64,000 nt of DNA, taken from assembly GCA_002786065.1 (NCBI GenBank), contig NHNY01000025.1:124001-188000 (forward strand). Direction: 5' to 3'. Positions 1 to 10,084 of this stretch are shown piece by piece (the stretch's first letter is position 1; every line of letters begins with the position of its first letter). Made by a program: the position numbers and the translations under genes. The DNA is from Microcyclospora pomicola. Its lineage: Eukaryota > Ascomycota > Dothideomycetes > Capnodiales. The notes below the pieces were generated by a model that was not told the DNA's origin, made no database searches, and saw nothing but the letters and a program-made list of their open reading frames with translations.

Positions 1-396
1 TATCTTCTTTTCGCCAATGGCTCTCTCGTGACGATCAACAACATGACGTGGAACGGAGCACAGGGCTTTCAGACGGCACCGTCCGCCACCAACAACTTCT
101 TTGTACCTTACCATCCGGGGCTCGCCGAGATCCTCTACGAGATCGAGTACCAGCCGATTCCATCAGTACCCCAGACAAACGTCGCAGGTGCCGGATTGCT
201 GGGTGTCACGCACACGGAGCGCGGCCTGACCTGGGTGACGGTCGACCACGCTGGCCACGAGATCCCACAATATGTGCCAGGCGCTTCGTACAGGCAGCTG
301 GAATTCCTGCTAGGCCGCATCAGCAGTCTCACTGAAATGGGCGACTTCACAACCCAGACAGGCAACTTCACGGGCACCACGCCGCCATCGAAGTAA
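1..396 (+). CDS. Serine carboxypeptidase (S10 family), 3' end only
   Basis: This is the C-terminal part of a secreted or vacuolar serine carboxypeptidase, which removes C-terminal residues from peptides. The reading frame is open from the first base of the window and ends at TAA 394-396, giving 131 residues. Visible family marks are the block [19 protein letters not shown], which in fungal S10 enzymes lies just after the catalytic Asp, and the catalytic His in DHAGHEIP, followed by the usual closing helix ([11 protein letters not shown]). The tail is short and polar, with no transmembrane anchor of the Kex1 type, so a soluble secreted or vacuolar enzyme is more likely. The catalytic Ser, the oxyanion hole and the signal peptide lie outside the window. 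Family assignment is firm; subfamily is not. Confidence 0.88.
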   Translation, partial: YLLFANGSLVTINNMTWNGAQGFQTAPSATNNFFVPYHPGLAEILYEIEYQPIPSVPQTNVAGAGLLGVTHTERGLTWVTVDHAGHEIPQYVPGASYRQLEFLLGRISSLTEMGDFTTQTGNFTGTTPPSK

Positions 397-1889
397 TCAG
401 GGTCGACGAGACGAGAGCCTTGCATATCTGTTGCAAGAGTACGACTTACGAACGTCAATAAATGCAGGATATGTAGAGTCCATGTATGTATGCAGGGTAT
501 CGCGAATTGATTGCCCGAGCAAATGGAATATCCTATCGCATTCTTCACTCTGCCTTGATATGCACGACCCCTGGAATGTTTGGACACCGTATTTAGCGTA
601 CCGGCTTAGTTGTGGCGGACGTACGAACGGCCCATTCGAACGAGTCTGCTGAGGTAGCTCTAAAGCATCCGATGCAAACTCGGTCTGTCATACTCTTGTG
701 AAGTGTCATCGAAGCATACCAAAGCATAGTAGGCTGAGAGTGATCCGTTCACATCATTTTCGCCGTCACCGCGCTGTTCTTACAGTATCTGATACTTGAT
801 GTGTGCTATACGTATTCAGCAGTGCATTCAACCACAAGCGATCACCTGTAGATACAGCTCGCTCTACAGTGCATTGTTCCGTTCTAGAGCATGTTCGATG
901 GAGTGAACAATGTCGGTACAGTAACTTCGCGCGTCGTGACCAGTATTGCGCACGGGCCCTCTCCATCACTACTTCCGGTCCCTGAGCAGCTCGTCCACTG
1001 CATTCATGCCAGGCACAACCTGCCACATGTAAAGCATGGCGACTTCGTCAACAACACCGAAGGAGACAGGAATCTACACCTTGCGTTGGTGGTACTTCTA
1101 TGTGTTCGCTAGGGTCACGTTGCGCAGGCACGATCTTACCCCTTGGCTTCAGCGCAAGAATGAGGTACTAATTATGCATTGACAGGCTTGTACCTGACAA
1201 CGACACAACTGCAACGCAGGCATAGCAGTCTTCGCACGCAAGAGCCTGGAAGAAACTCCGTTGATGTGAATGAAGACTGTGATTTTATGGTAAAGGACAC
1301 TTCAACACTTGGACGACGACTATGAGTGGCGACCACTTGCGATACTATGCGATGCAGGACGACGAATCCTTCCCACAAGGTCTCGCTACTGACACAAGAT
1401 GACATCCCACAGGCTGCAGACTCCCTTGATCCGTCTGTGGCACCGCGATGGAACGTGGTGTTGCCGGTCGCGCAGTCTCGAATTGTATGTCACGACCTTG
1501 AACTTGTCAAAAAAGTGTCATGGGAAGAATCTCATACGACCAACTACACGGATTGGAGTCATGCCCATTCTATGATACAGGAAGCGTTGCATCACGCTCC
1601 CTCTTACAGCGAAGCACTGCGGAGTTTCGTTACTGCGCGATTCCTCCTCAGGTCAAACAGGAATCGGAACACCACTTCAGGAAGGTTGTGGGAGGTGGTG
1701 CTCAGGGCCTTGCGTGATATCATTGTCTTGCCTCACGCCAACTCCTTAAACGAGTGTTCCTAACGTGATCACTGCTATATAATTGGGACTTGATCGGACT
1801 TCGAGATCATTCTCCTTTTTATCTTTCATGTGTCACATGCGAAAGTGACAGACTCAGACCGCGGCCTCTCTGCCAGCCTGCTTACGAAC
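397..1889. other. Gene-poor interval with promoter of the next gene
   Basis: About 1.5 kb without a gene I can support. The longest open frame (ATG at 1347, stop at 1763) encodes nothing I recognise. The 3' part should hold the promoter of the secreted repeat protein that starts at 1890. Confidence 0.5.
1776..1782 (+). promoter_or_regulatory. TATA-like box
   Basis: TATATAA lies 108 bp before the ATG at 1890, a plausible core promoter position for a strongly regulated fungal gene. A six-codon upstream frame (ATG 1828-1830, TGA 1846-1848) sits between this box and the main start. Confidence 0.4.
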
Positions 1890-3521
1890 ATGCTGCTCCC
1901 CTCCTCTTCTGGCCTGCTCTGTGGTTTCATTCTTCTCGATATTGGTCTTGCTCGAAACCTCCACCGGGTGCACGCGATCCATGACGGAAGTCAGCGACAA
2001 CTTTCGGGCAGGGACATAAGGGCTGATCCCGTGTCATCGCCCTCAAAAGATTCGGCATCGGATATCGTGATCAATGTTCCACCTTTGAATCTCGCACCGC
2101 CAGCCCAACATGGCTTGCAAGAGCGAGGACCGAAGCTTCCATCGGACGCAACCGATCAGGCTGTGCAAACCGCCCAAGGATACGGCGAGCGGAATCTACG
2201 AGAACTGGCCAGCTGCAATGCCGCATATGTCTCTGATTTCACGTCACTCGCGTTGACTGATTGCGGTTGGAAGGTTTCGTTATCAAGAGCATCGTATCCT
2301 GAAGAGCTTATAGGCTTATTTGGCCACTTCAGTCTTCGCTTGCCTGACACAAAAGCCGAGAGAGATCGGGAGAATCCTACTATGAATGCCAGCCAGGATC
2401 GATCAGGCGTGACTAGCAGCGCGTGGCCTAATTATCCAGCTCGCCACGCTTTCGCAAAGACCAACCTTCGTTACAGGGTTTGCGTCAATCACGATCTGGG
2501 AGTCTTGACTTCGTTCTCGGCGCCCGATCAGCCGGAGAGCCATGGCGAAACAGTACCTCAGAACGAATTGCCGCCCCTTCGTCACTACTTCGACGTTGTG
2601 AGCCTGCTTTGGGGACCGCCAGCAATGCCATATGGAGTGCAACAAGGCACTTGCCTGAACTTCTGGATAGATTCCAATATAGTGGACACTACAACGAGAC
2701 ACGTGATGCTTGGCGTAGCCCGTGCCACTCGCCCTGAGGTATGTTCTGGTTGCAGTTTCTTCGCGAGGGCGGTGCTTCCCCATCTCATCCTCGACCAAGG
2801 CGCTGACTTCACTCAGCACCCAAGAGACCTGTGGACTGTACCTGTAGGACCATCAGAAGAGTTTGCAACAGACTCGTCTGAAGGTAAAGCCCTACTTGGC
2901 ACACCACGAGGGACTCTTGTAACCAACGCGCTCATAAGCCACCCGTATGCTTTCGGGGGTCATTTGACGGTCCAAGGCATAACAATGTTTGCCACTCAGA
3001 TCAGCGCGAGTGCCGCTAGGCGTTACCATCTTGCCTTCCGCTTGGCGCTGGTGCAGCCGCAAGGTAACGATAACATGCAAACCGAGGAAGGTGTACCTGG
3101 GGCATACTACTTGGGCCCAGACGCTGATGCCGAGGGAGAAGTCGACCCAGACTACGCCCTTGCAGACGCTGATGCCGGTGGAGAAAATTACCCAAACTAC
3201 GCCCTTGCAGACGCTGATGCCGGCGGAGAAAGCTACTTTGACTACGCCCGTGCATACGCTGAGGCTGGTAGAGAAAGCTATCTTGACTACGCCCTTATAG
3301 ACGATGCGGGTGAAGGAGGCTACCTTAATTATGCCCATACAGACGCTGATGCCGAGGGAGAAGTCGACCCAGACTACGCCATCACAGACGCTGATGCCGA
3401 GGGAGAACCCGACCCAGAGTACGCGGGCTCAGACGCTGATGCGGAGGGAGAGACCGACCCAGACTACGCTTCAACAGACGATGATGCTGACGGAGAGACC
3501 GACCCAGACTACGTGAGCTGA
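1890..3521 (+). CDS. Secreted orphan protein with C-terminal acidic 15-residue repeats (paralogue A)
   Basis: I do not recognise a named family. Translation from the first ATG gives 543 residues. The N-terminus (MLLPSSSGLLCGFILLDIG) is hydrophobic and could be a signal peptide or anchor. A disordered region follows to about residue 90. A globular part at about 105-390 contains FTSLALTDCGW, WPNYP, DVVSLLWG, DSSEGKALLGTPRG and an FGG...V..I..F stretch. The tail (residues 412-543) is nine tandem acidic units of the form ADAEGE.DPDYA..D. The globular part aligns along its length with the protein at 10085-11488: FSLAALTDSGW, WPNFP, DMIGLLW, DSEEGQALKGT and FGG...V..I..F come in the same order. The two are therefore diverged paralogues. 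Single exon; a TATA-like box lies 108 bp upstream. A role as a surface or secreted protein is inference. Confidence 0.72.
   Translation: MLLPSSSGLLCGFILLDIGLARNLHRVHAIHDGSQRQLSGRDIRADPVSSPSKDSASDIVINVPPLNLAPPAQHGLQERGPKLPSDATDQAVQTAQGYGERNLRELASCNAAYVSDFTSLALTDCGWKVSLSRASYPEELIGLFGHFSLRLPDTKAERDRENPTMNASQDRSGVTSSAWPNYPARHAFAKTNLRYRVCVNHDLGVLTSFSAPDQPESHGETVPQNELPPLRHYFDVVSLLWGPPAMPYGVQQGTCLNFWIDSNIVDTTTRHVMLGVARATRPEVCSGCSFFARAVLPHLILDQGADFTQHPRDLWTVPVGPSEEFATDSSEGKALLGTPRGTLVTNALISHPYAFGGHLTVQGITMFATQISASAARRYHLAFRLALVQPQGNDNMQTEEGVPGAYYLGPDADAEGEVDPDYALADADAGGENYPNYALADADAGGESYFDYARAYAEAGRESYLDYALIDDAGEGGYLNYAHTDADAEGEVDPDYAITDADAEGEPDPEYAGSDADAEGETDPDYASTDDDADGETDPDYVS
3123..3518 (+). repeat. 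45-bp in-frame minisatellite, nine units
   Basis: Nine tandem units encode the acidic tail of the protein at 1890-3521. Most are 45 bp (15 codons, ADAEGEVDPDYALAD type). The fifth is 42 bp and the last is 39 bp, running to the stop codon. Units 1 and 6-8 are of the DPDYA or DPEYA type, and units 2-5 are of the Y(P/F/L)(N/D)YA type, so the array looks built from two sub-families. All length differences are multiples of three, so the frame has been kept. Confidence 0.95.
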
Positions 3522-3893
3522 GACGCTGATATTCATGACTAGGTACGCAACGAGACGGATATACACTGGGTTGTTATGGCCATAGCGATGCTGGATTGTG
3601 TGTTGGTCGCCGTGGAGAAGGCGAGGTCGAGCTCGCACGCACGACCACCTCACTAGTGCGTATGCGGCTTGAGAAGGTGCTGTGTCTAGACAGCTCCCTT
3701 TCCGCCTCGTGGACTGCATCTGCGCCTCAAATTTTGTCTTGCCACTTTATACATCTTTTTTGATGGAGCTTGCTCATACACCGATACCGAGCATACATGT
3801 ATTGACGGATATGCCGAAATAGATTTGTCATGGCCATGAAAGGCAGCATCTGCACATCAGAAGCGCACGTCCGCCGAAAGATAGCACATATCT

Positions 3894-6800
3894 CTAGTTG
3901 AACACCTCCTCCAGCCGCTGATCCTCCCATGTCGTCCTCCCCTGCACAACATCGTCTCGGATCTTCCAATACTGATGGTTGAAGTCCCAGTACTCTTCTC
4001 CTGTCACCGGGTGTTTGGCCTTTTGGAACCATTTCGGCACGAATTCTTCGCCCTTGGCTTCGCGCTCCTTGCGTCTCGCGCGTTGTGCCTCCTCCACGCG
4101 GTTCTTCTCCACTGCGGCGAAGTCGTATTCACCTTCCTCCATGGCCCGCTGGTCGGGACGCAAGCGAGAGTCGGTTGGGGGCAGGAAGGGTACGAGCGAC
4201 GGGGCAGGGTCGTTCAGGGTGACGACGAAGGGGGTGATGTTGAATGGAATACCGGTAGGGCGTGGATGAGCCTCCCAAACCAGGAAGGCTTGGTTCGGGT
4301 CTGCCTTCTCACTACCGGTCGGGGCCTCAACAGCTGCTTCGTAGCCGGGGGTAAGGCGCGCGTAGATCTTGTCGTTCCATCGACCGCCCATGCTCCAGCA
4401 AGTCCTGCCTTGGGCATCCACGACACGACCTGTGACGTGGAAGGCGGAGCTTGCCTTCCAGCCCTTCGGCTTGAAATCCAAGTAGCACACTTCTCCAGTA
4501 GTCCAGTTCTTGATCTCCATTGGTCCGTAGTTGTCTACGACTGGATTGCCGGTGATGATACCAACGACTGATGAAGTAACTTTCTTCCAGGTGTACAGTT
4601 CTTGCGGGCTTCCATCGGTAGGTCGCAAGTGCAGGAACCAAGTACCAAGAGGATTGAATTCGAAGGATTTGCCGTAAAACTTCGACTTCACCGCAGACTC
4701 TCCGTAGTAGTCCCATTTAGGACTTTCGGCGAAGGCAGCGCCGACTGGTGGATGATGGCTGACCTGCTCGATGAAGAAGCGATATCCTAGATCGGGTCGG
4801 ACATACTCGTAGGTTTCACCCAATAGTGGATTGAAGGGCTTGGCGACTCGACCGGTCGTGCTAGCATACTCGGATGCTGCAAACCCAGCCACGTAAACCA
4901 AGCGTTCTGTCGAGTCCATGCGATCGGCGGCTACGTTGAGCAGATCAGTGTACTCCATATCCTCTACGACTCGATAAAGAAGAGAAGTTGGTTCGTTGAA
5001 GGAGACAGGCAGAGTCATTTTCGTCATGTCCTTGCCAATCATAGATTTGAGAATGCCCCAAAGTCCTACCTTGGGACGGTTGTCAGCATCAAGCTTCAGT
5101 CGTTTGCGCAGACCGTCTTCGTAGCCTCTGTAAGATTTTGCAATCTCGGCTGTTTTGGCGTCCAGTCCGTCAGCGCCCACAAGCCCATCAGCAGCATCGT
5201 TCGTCTGCTCGAGGTTCTTGCTCGTAGCAACAGAACTGATGGCATTGTCGGAAGCCTGGACAGGCCGAGGACTGGTGGGTGGCATTGAGTCTACCACCTT
5301 CACGTCTCCTGCATCCACCGCGTCGAAGAACTCTTCTTCATTCTCCGATTCGTCGTCCGAGATTTCGTTGTTGGTCAATTCGGCAATAGTCATCCTCCTG
5401 CCGACGCCCACATCGGGCACAGGCAGATTGATTTTGGGCCCACCAGGCTGTCCAGGTAATCGCTCTCCCTCTTCAATATCCTTGTTGAAGCTTGCCCCTT
5501 GAGGAGTGGAAGCACTGTCGGACAACGCATCCCTAAGCGCTCTTTTGGTCCGCTTCCTCTTGTCCTCACTTTCGCCGATTCTGCTCTCCAGTTCCTCTTG
5601 CTCCTTGGCGACGCGAGCCATGCTATCTTCCCACAGTCGGCGAATGTTTTGCTCCCTCTCAATGCGATACTGCCAATAAGCTTCATGATCTTTACTGATC
5701 CTCAGCAAATCACCCAAGAGCACTTTCAGATTGCTCACTGCCGTATCGTAGGATGTGAGAGCTTGCGCAACAGAAGCATCGGACAAAGGAAGTCCTGGCT
5801 CGGATCTTGTCTTCAATGACAGCGCATTCGATACTTGTGTTAGTAGGTCGAGCTGAATCTTCGCAGATTGTGCTGTGATACTGAATGCGTCTCGGTTCGC
5901 AGGGCGGACTTCATGGCTGCTGGCATCGTCACCGTAGTCCTCCTCATCATCGATATCGCCTTCGATGTTTGCAGTGAAGGTCCGACTGATTAGGCGCCTT
6001 GAGCCGTCAAAGCTGGGCTCGTACGCACTGACCGGATCGCCAGCTGTACTGCCAGCAACCGAAGCTGTCGCAGCCGACGTGCCTGCAACATCAAAAGCAG
6101 TGCCGGGAACCAAGGTATGCTTGCTTTGCTGGGTGACTTCGTTTTCACGCGTGCGCATACGATCGAGTTGAGCGTCTCGAATCGCCAACGATTCCTGTCC
6201 TTGACGCTTCTTGTCGACTTTCGCCTCGTCCTTGCTCCATTGAATCGCGTTGTTGAGTGCCCAGAACCATCTCTTCGCCTCGATCTGGTGATTGGCCTTC
6301 AGAGTATACTTCACACTTGACTTGCCATGGATCTCGAAGAGCAATTTGTCCTTGACATCCATTTGGAGCTTCGCAATGCGCATGTTGATTGCACCTCGGC
6401 ATGCACTGCCCGCATCGTCTTGGTGCTTGTAGTAAGACAGTACTCCATCCTCAAGTACGAACCAACGCAGTTTATAGCCAGATGTGTAATTCGTCCACTT
6501 ACGGAGGTAGCCCTTCATCTCGCGACTCTCCTTCCCCCCTGGTCCCATACCGTCGATTGGCACGCTACCAGCACTCTGAGTTCCATCGCCAAGTATTGTC
6601 TTTTCTTGAATGCTCCGTTGCGCGATCTGAGCGGCTGGGCTCTTCTTGAGTATCGCCCTTGTCTTTTCATCCTTGGTGATATCTTGAGGAAGCTTTCCTT
6701 TGCGATCCCGACGGAATGGGTCGGCACCGTTGAGCAATAATATCTGCGCAAGCTTGAGATCTTTCTTTCGCGCCGCTTCATGCAGTAAGGTACCACCAGA

Positions 6801-7781
6801 CTCAACAGTGGCTGAATCGGTCGCTAGTTCCGGACCGTTGATGTCCAAAGTAGCCTTCACACGCGTGTCGTTGGCAAGCTGTTCAAGTTCATCGTAGTCG
6901 CCAGAATTGACAAGGGTCTGGATCCTGCGCACAGTGGTGTCGATGAAGACCGAGCGTGCCAGCTGAAGCTGCTGAAATATATCCGGATTTCTAGCCAAGT
7001 CTAATGGGGTCTTCCCTTGGTAGTTGTGTATTGCTTCATTCACATTCGGTTGCTCCAAAAGTAGCTTAACAACAGGTGCCCTCCCAAGTTGAGCAGCGAC
7101 GTGCAGAGGGGTGTTACCCTCGCGGTCACGCGCATTGAGATCGGCGGAGGAAGTGTTCGAGTCCGCCAGTATATGCTCAATCACACTCCCCTCGGCGCAT
7201 TGGACTGCTAAATGCAATATGGTGGTCCCATCCAACTTTCCCTCGTGGCTCTCGCTTGTCGCTTTAGCAACAGCTGTCATGTCTCCGCTACGTAGCGCTT
7301 CGAAGATCTTAAATAGTCGGACGGACTGCTCGATCGAAGGACCCTGAGGCGCCGAAGCACTTGCTGGTGCAGTGGACGCCTGCGCATTATCCGTGGACAT
7401 CGGGCCGGCATTACTGACGGGGACGTTGAGACGGTTCGTTTGCAGCGAGCTGCGAGCAGAGGTAGTCGGGTGAAGGAGGGAGGGATCAGGCATGGTGTCG
7501 CTGCTGGGCGTTGTTTGCTGAGCGCTGAGAGTAGGCACGTCGCCTCTACTCGACAACCGTTGCAGCGCTTTGCCAACGACAGACTTGGTACGCTTATGCG
7601 GCGGACTAATGGTACAGATGTCAGCGGCAGATCATAGGATCGGCATTCACATCCCTCGAATATGCTGTCTAGGCATAAGTCGGAGCTAGGCTGAGTAGCC
7701 ATAGAGAGTGAAGGAGAGGTATGCAAGTAGGTGGGGAGCTGTCACGTACTTTGCCGACGAGCTGGCACCCGAGTCACTCAT
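3894..7781 (-). CDS. OSH2: Oxysterol-binding protein homologue (ankyrin-PH-FFAT-ORD)
   Basis: This is a lipid-transfer protein that moves sterol or PI4P at membrane contact sites. Proposed exons are complement(3894..7605, 7750..7781), giving 1247 residues. The 32-bp first exon encodes MSDSGASSSA. It joins across a 144-bp GTACGT..TAG intron (branch CTGAC) to a basic stretch, KRTKSVVGKALQRL, that is in frame with the main exon. Domains in order are ankyrin repeats at about 130-310 (TPLHVAAQLGR, GTLLHEAARK); a PH domain at about 374-467 (MKGYLRKWTN...LRWFVLEDG, ending RWFWALNNAI); an FFAT-like motif EFFDAVDAG after an acidic run near 750, for binding ER VAP proteins; and the ORD with its signature EQVSHHPP near 940. 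This layout is that of yeast Osh1/Osh2. If the tiny exon is wrong, the next ATG in the main exon is at 7493. Osh1 versus Osh2 cannot be decided. Confidence 0.93.
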
Positions 7782-8651
7782 CCTTGCAGTCAGCTATGAT
7801 ATGGCTAAAGCTGGTTGGTTGCGAATGCGGATGCAAGCATCCAAAAGGCTGAAGGAGATGAGGAGAGCAATAATGAGACCCGGTACGAGCCAGGATGCGC
7901 GAGTCCGTGGAAAGAAGTCGTGAGAGGGGCTCGATTGGGGGCCTATCAGGCTGAGAACGACCAGATGTCGGAACGAACAGTGGTCAAGGGCAAATGAAGG
8001 AAGAGATGTGCATGTCGTGGAGGAGGCCGTGGCGAGTGTTGAGTTGGCTGGTAGGATTCCAGCTTCCGTGGTTGTAACAAACAATGAAGCTTGTCGCAGT
8101 TGATCACTGATTAAGGACGGGAGGTCGATATTGGAGGTCGACGCGGGCTGCAGCGTGACGCCATTCGCCCATGGCTCTAGATTCGCGCTTCTCCGCGCTT
8201 GTCGCTCCTTGTCCTCCAACCACTCTCCACACGTGATGTGAGCACGCCTTGCACCGATCATCGTACTGTACCGTCACTGTACGCTACATGTACCACTCAT
8301 GTCTGTGTCTGCATGATAGCAGGCGTGAAGGTGTTTGGCCAACAGAACCTGGAGGAATGCCGATGCGAGGTAAGCTACGCACAAGATGGCATGGGCCCAT
8401 GAGTGAGATGGTCGCCCGGCATGGTCAATGAGGAGCTTGGGAGACTCTGCTGCTGCCGGCACAGACCAATCGAGATGAGTATATCGTACGGCATGCTGTT
8501 GAAGCAGAAAGAGGTCGCCATTACGACAGTCGATGGCATGTAGGTCTAAGGTCTATTCATGATTAAGGTATACAGGTGTATCGTGGTCGTTTCGACATTA
8601 GTATTAGGATTTCAGACCACTCCTCTCCCAAACGCCCTCCATCTAGCCGCC
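7782..8651. other. Upstream region of the OSH gene, with one unexplained ORF
   Basis: This is the OSH promoter and leader, plus the 3' flank of the gene at 8652-9311. On the minus strand an ATG frame of 155 codons (8261 to 7794) ends 12 bp before the OSH start codon. Near its C-terminus it encodes one hydrophobic segment, WLVPGLIIALLISFSLLDAC. I find no family for it and treat it as unproven. Confidence 0.4.
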
Positions 8652-9311
8652 TTACACCTCACTAGATCTCCGCCTCCCAATCGTCGGTCTTCGCTTCCTC
8701 TGCCCCTCACTCCCGTCCATGCTCTTGATCTTCTCGATCAGCGCCAGTTGCAGCTGAGTGTGGCTGTTCTTCAAGAAGCCTCGCACAAACGTGACAAACG
8801 CCATGGGACACTTGGCCTTGCTCACAATCTGCACGTGGTATCCTCCCATACCTCGCTCCACATGCGACATGTCTTTGCTCTGCACCATCGGCTCCAACGC
8901 TACCGGCTTGTCCTCCGGCATGACCTCATGCAGGATGCGCCAGTGATTCGTCGACACGAAACCCCCGGGAGCGTAGACGGTGATGATGCAACCATCAGGC
9001 GTGGGCACGAAGTCGGCGGTATAGCGGACGCCGCCTGCCCAGAGACGTTTCGGGATGAAAGGAAGGTCGTCCTCGACTTCCCAGTACTGCATGTCGGACG
9101 CCGGGCTTTGGAGGTCGCCATTGGAGGTCTTGGCACCGCCATTCTTAGCGGCGGCGGCGGCTGGGGGAGCAGGGATGGGTTTGCACGCTCGGCAGTCGGG
9201 GGACAACTTGACCACCGCTTCAAAGTCGTGCAGGACCCGCAGTGCGGTGGCGAGGTCGACGGTCGGCGGTAAGGCAGTCGACGAGCTGTGCGTGAAGTTG
9301 CTTTCGAACAT
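8652..9311 (-). CDS. Conserved fungal protein, DUF7053-like
   Basis: A 219-residue single-exon protein of unknown function. The start MFESNFTHSSSTALPPTVD and the following LATALRVLHDFEAVVKLSPDC resemble a fungal family I recall as DUF7053; this is from memory and unchecked. A central block reads YWEVEDDLPFIPKRLWAGGV, then YTADFVPTPDGCIITVYAPGG, then a stretch ending WRILHEVM. It suggests an alpha/beta fold of the lipid- or polyketide-binding (START/SRPBCC-like) sort. The C-terminus is strongly basic (RKRRPTIGRRRS). There is no signal peptide or membrane segment. It is transcribed away from the secreted repeat protein at 10085, with 773 bp between the two start codons. Confidence 0.8.
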   Translation of the reverse strand: MFESNFTHSSSTALPPTVDLATALRVLHDFEAVVKLSPDCRACKPIPAPPAAAAAKNGGAKTSNGDLQSPASDMQYWEVEDDLPFIPKRLWAGGVRYTADFVPTPDGCIITVYAPGGFVSTNHWRILHEVMPEDKPVALEPMVQSKDMSHVERGMGGYHVQIVSKAKCPMAFVTFVRGFLKNSHTQLQLALIEKIKSMDGSEGQRKRRPTIGRRRSSEV

Positions 9312-10084
9312 TACTGTAGGGAAGACAGGGTTGGCTACTCCTTGCGGGAGAGCCGGTCTGCGCTCAATGAAGCCTTTGTCCTAACGTCGTGTCTGAGGCT
9401 AGAATGCCAGTAATCAATCGAATGCTGTCGTGGTCTGCGAGAAGCCTAAAACTGCCTCTAGGAATATTAAAGGGCTGGTTTTACTTGTAGAAAGACTATC
9501 TTATACCACGACAGCGCCCAGGATTAATTTATTTCATGTGAGGTCGGATGCATTGCATCATCGATGCCGCGGCTTTCCACAGTGCTTCGATTCGACGTTG
9601 ACTTTGGGCAAGTCCCGGAAGCGTGAGGCTACAAATCATGACTACTCGAAGCTCTTCATCGAACTTCACCTCACCTCATTGACAAACCAAGCAACAGTGG
9701 CCAAAGACAACGCACTTTCTGTGCTACGCCACATACGGTCAAACATGCTCTCTTCAGGATCCTTGCATCAGGCTGAGGCCATGTCATGGAAGAAATATGC
9801 GCATAGTAGAAGCAAGGTCTCGTAACAGAATACGATGTCGCCTTGCTCGATCTACCTCCCGACCGTGACAAGTCGCCGCCACCACAACGCTACTCAAACA
9901 GTCAAGTAAGGACTTGGTCTACGAATAGTGGACTTGCGGTGAGTGATGCGTGAGGGAGGTTTACATGGAGTAAGCCTTGCACATCACATAAGGTATACAG
10001 ACCACGGCCTGCCTTCACCATCTCCGAGCTCGCACAACACACTTTCCCCATCATCTCCCTGAAATTTCATGGCACTATGCTACC
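9312..10084. other. Divergent promoter region
   Basis: This is the 773-bp spacer between the divergent genes at 8652-9311 and 10085-11488. No gene, repeat or clear TATA box is seen. Confidence 0.5.

Noticed and set aside
1347-1763. Possible gene before the first secreted repeat protein
   Set aside because: About 138 codons with an ordinary composition but no recognisable motif, and neighbouring frames look equally plausible; not enough to call.
2892-3338. Long minus-strand frame with apparent repeats (VVWVDFSLGISVC units)
   Set aside because: It is the antisense of the 45-bp minisatellite; repeats of a length divisible by three keep both strands open. The plus frame has the paralogue match and start context.
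8559-9272. 237-codon plus-strand frame
   Set aside because: Overlaps the conserved DUF7053-like gene in antisense and has no family resemblance.
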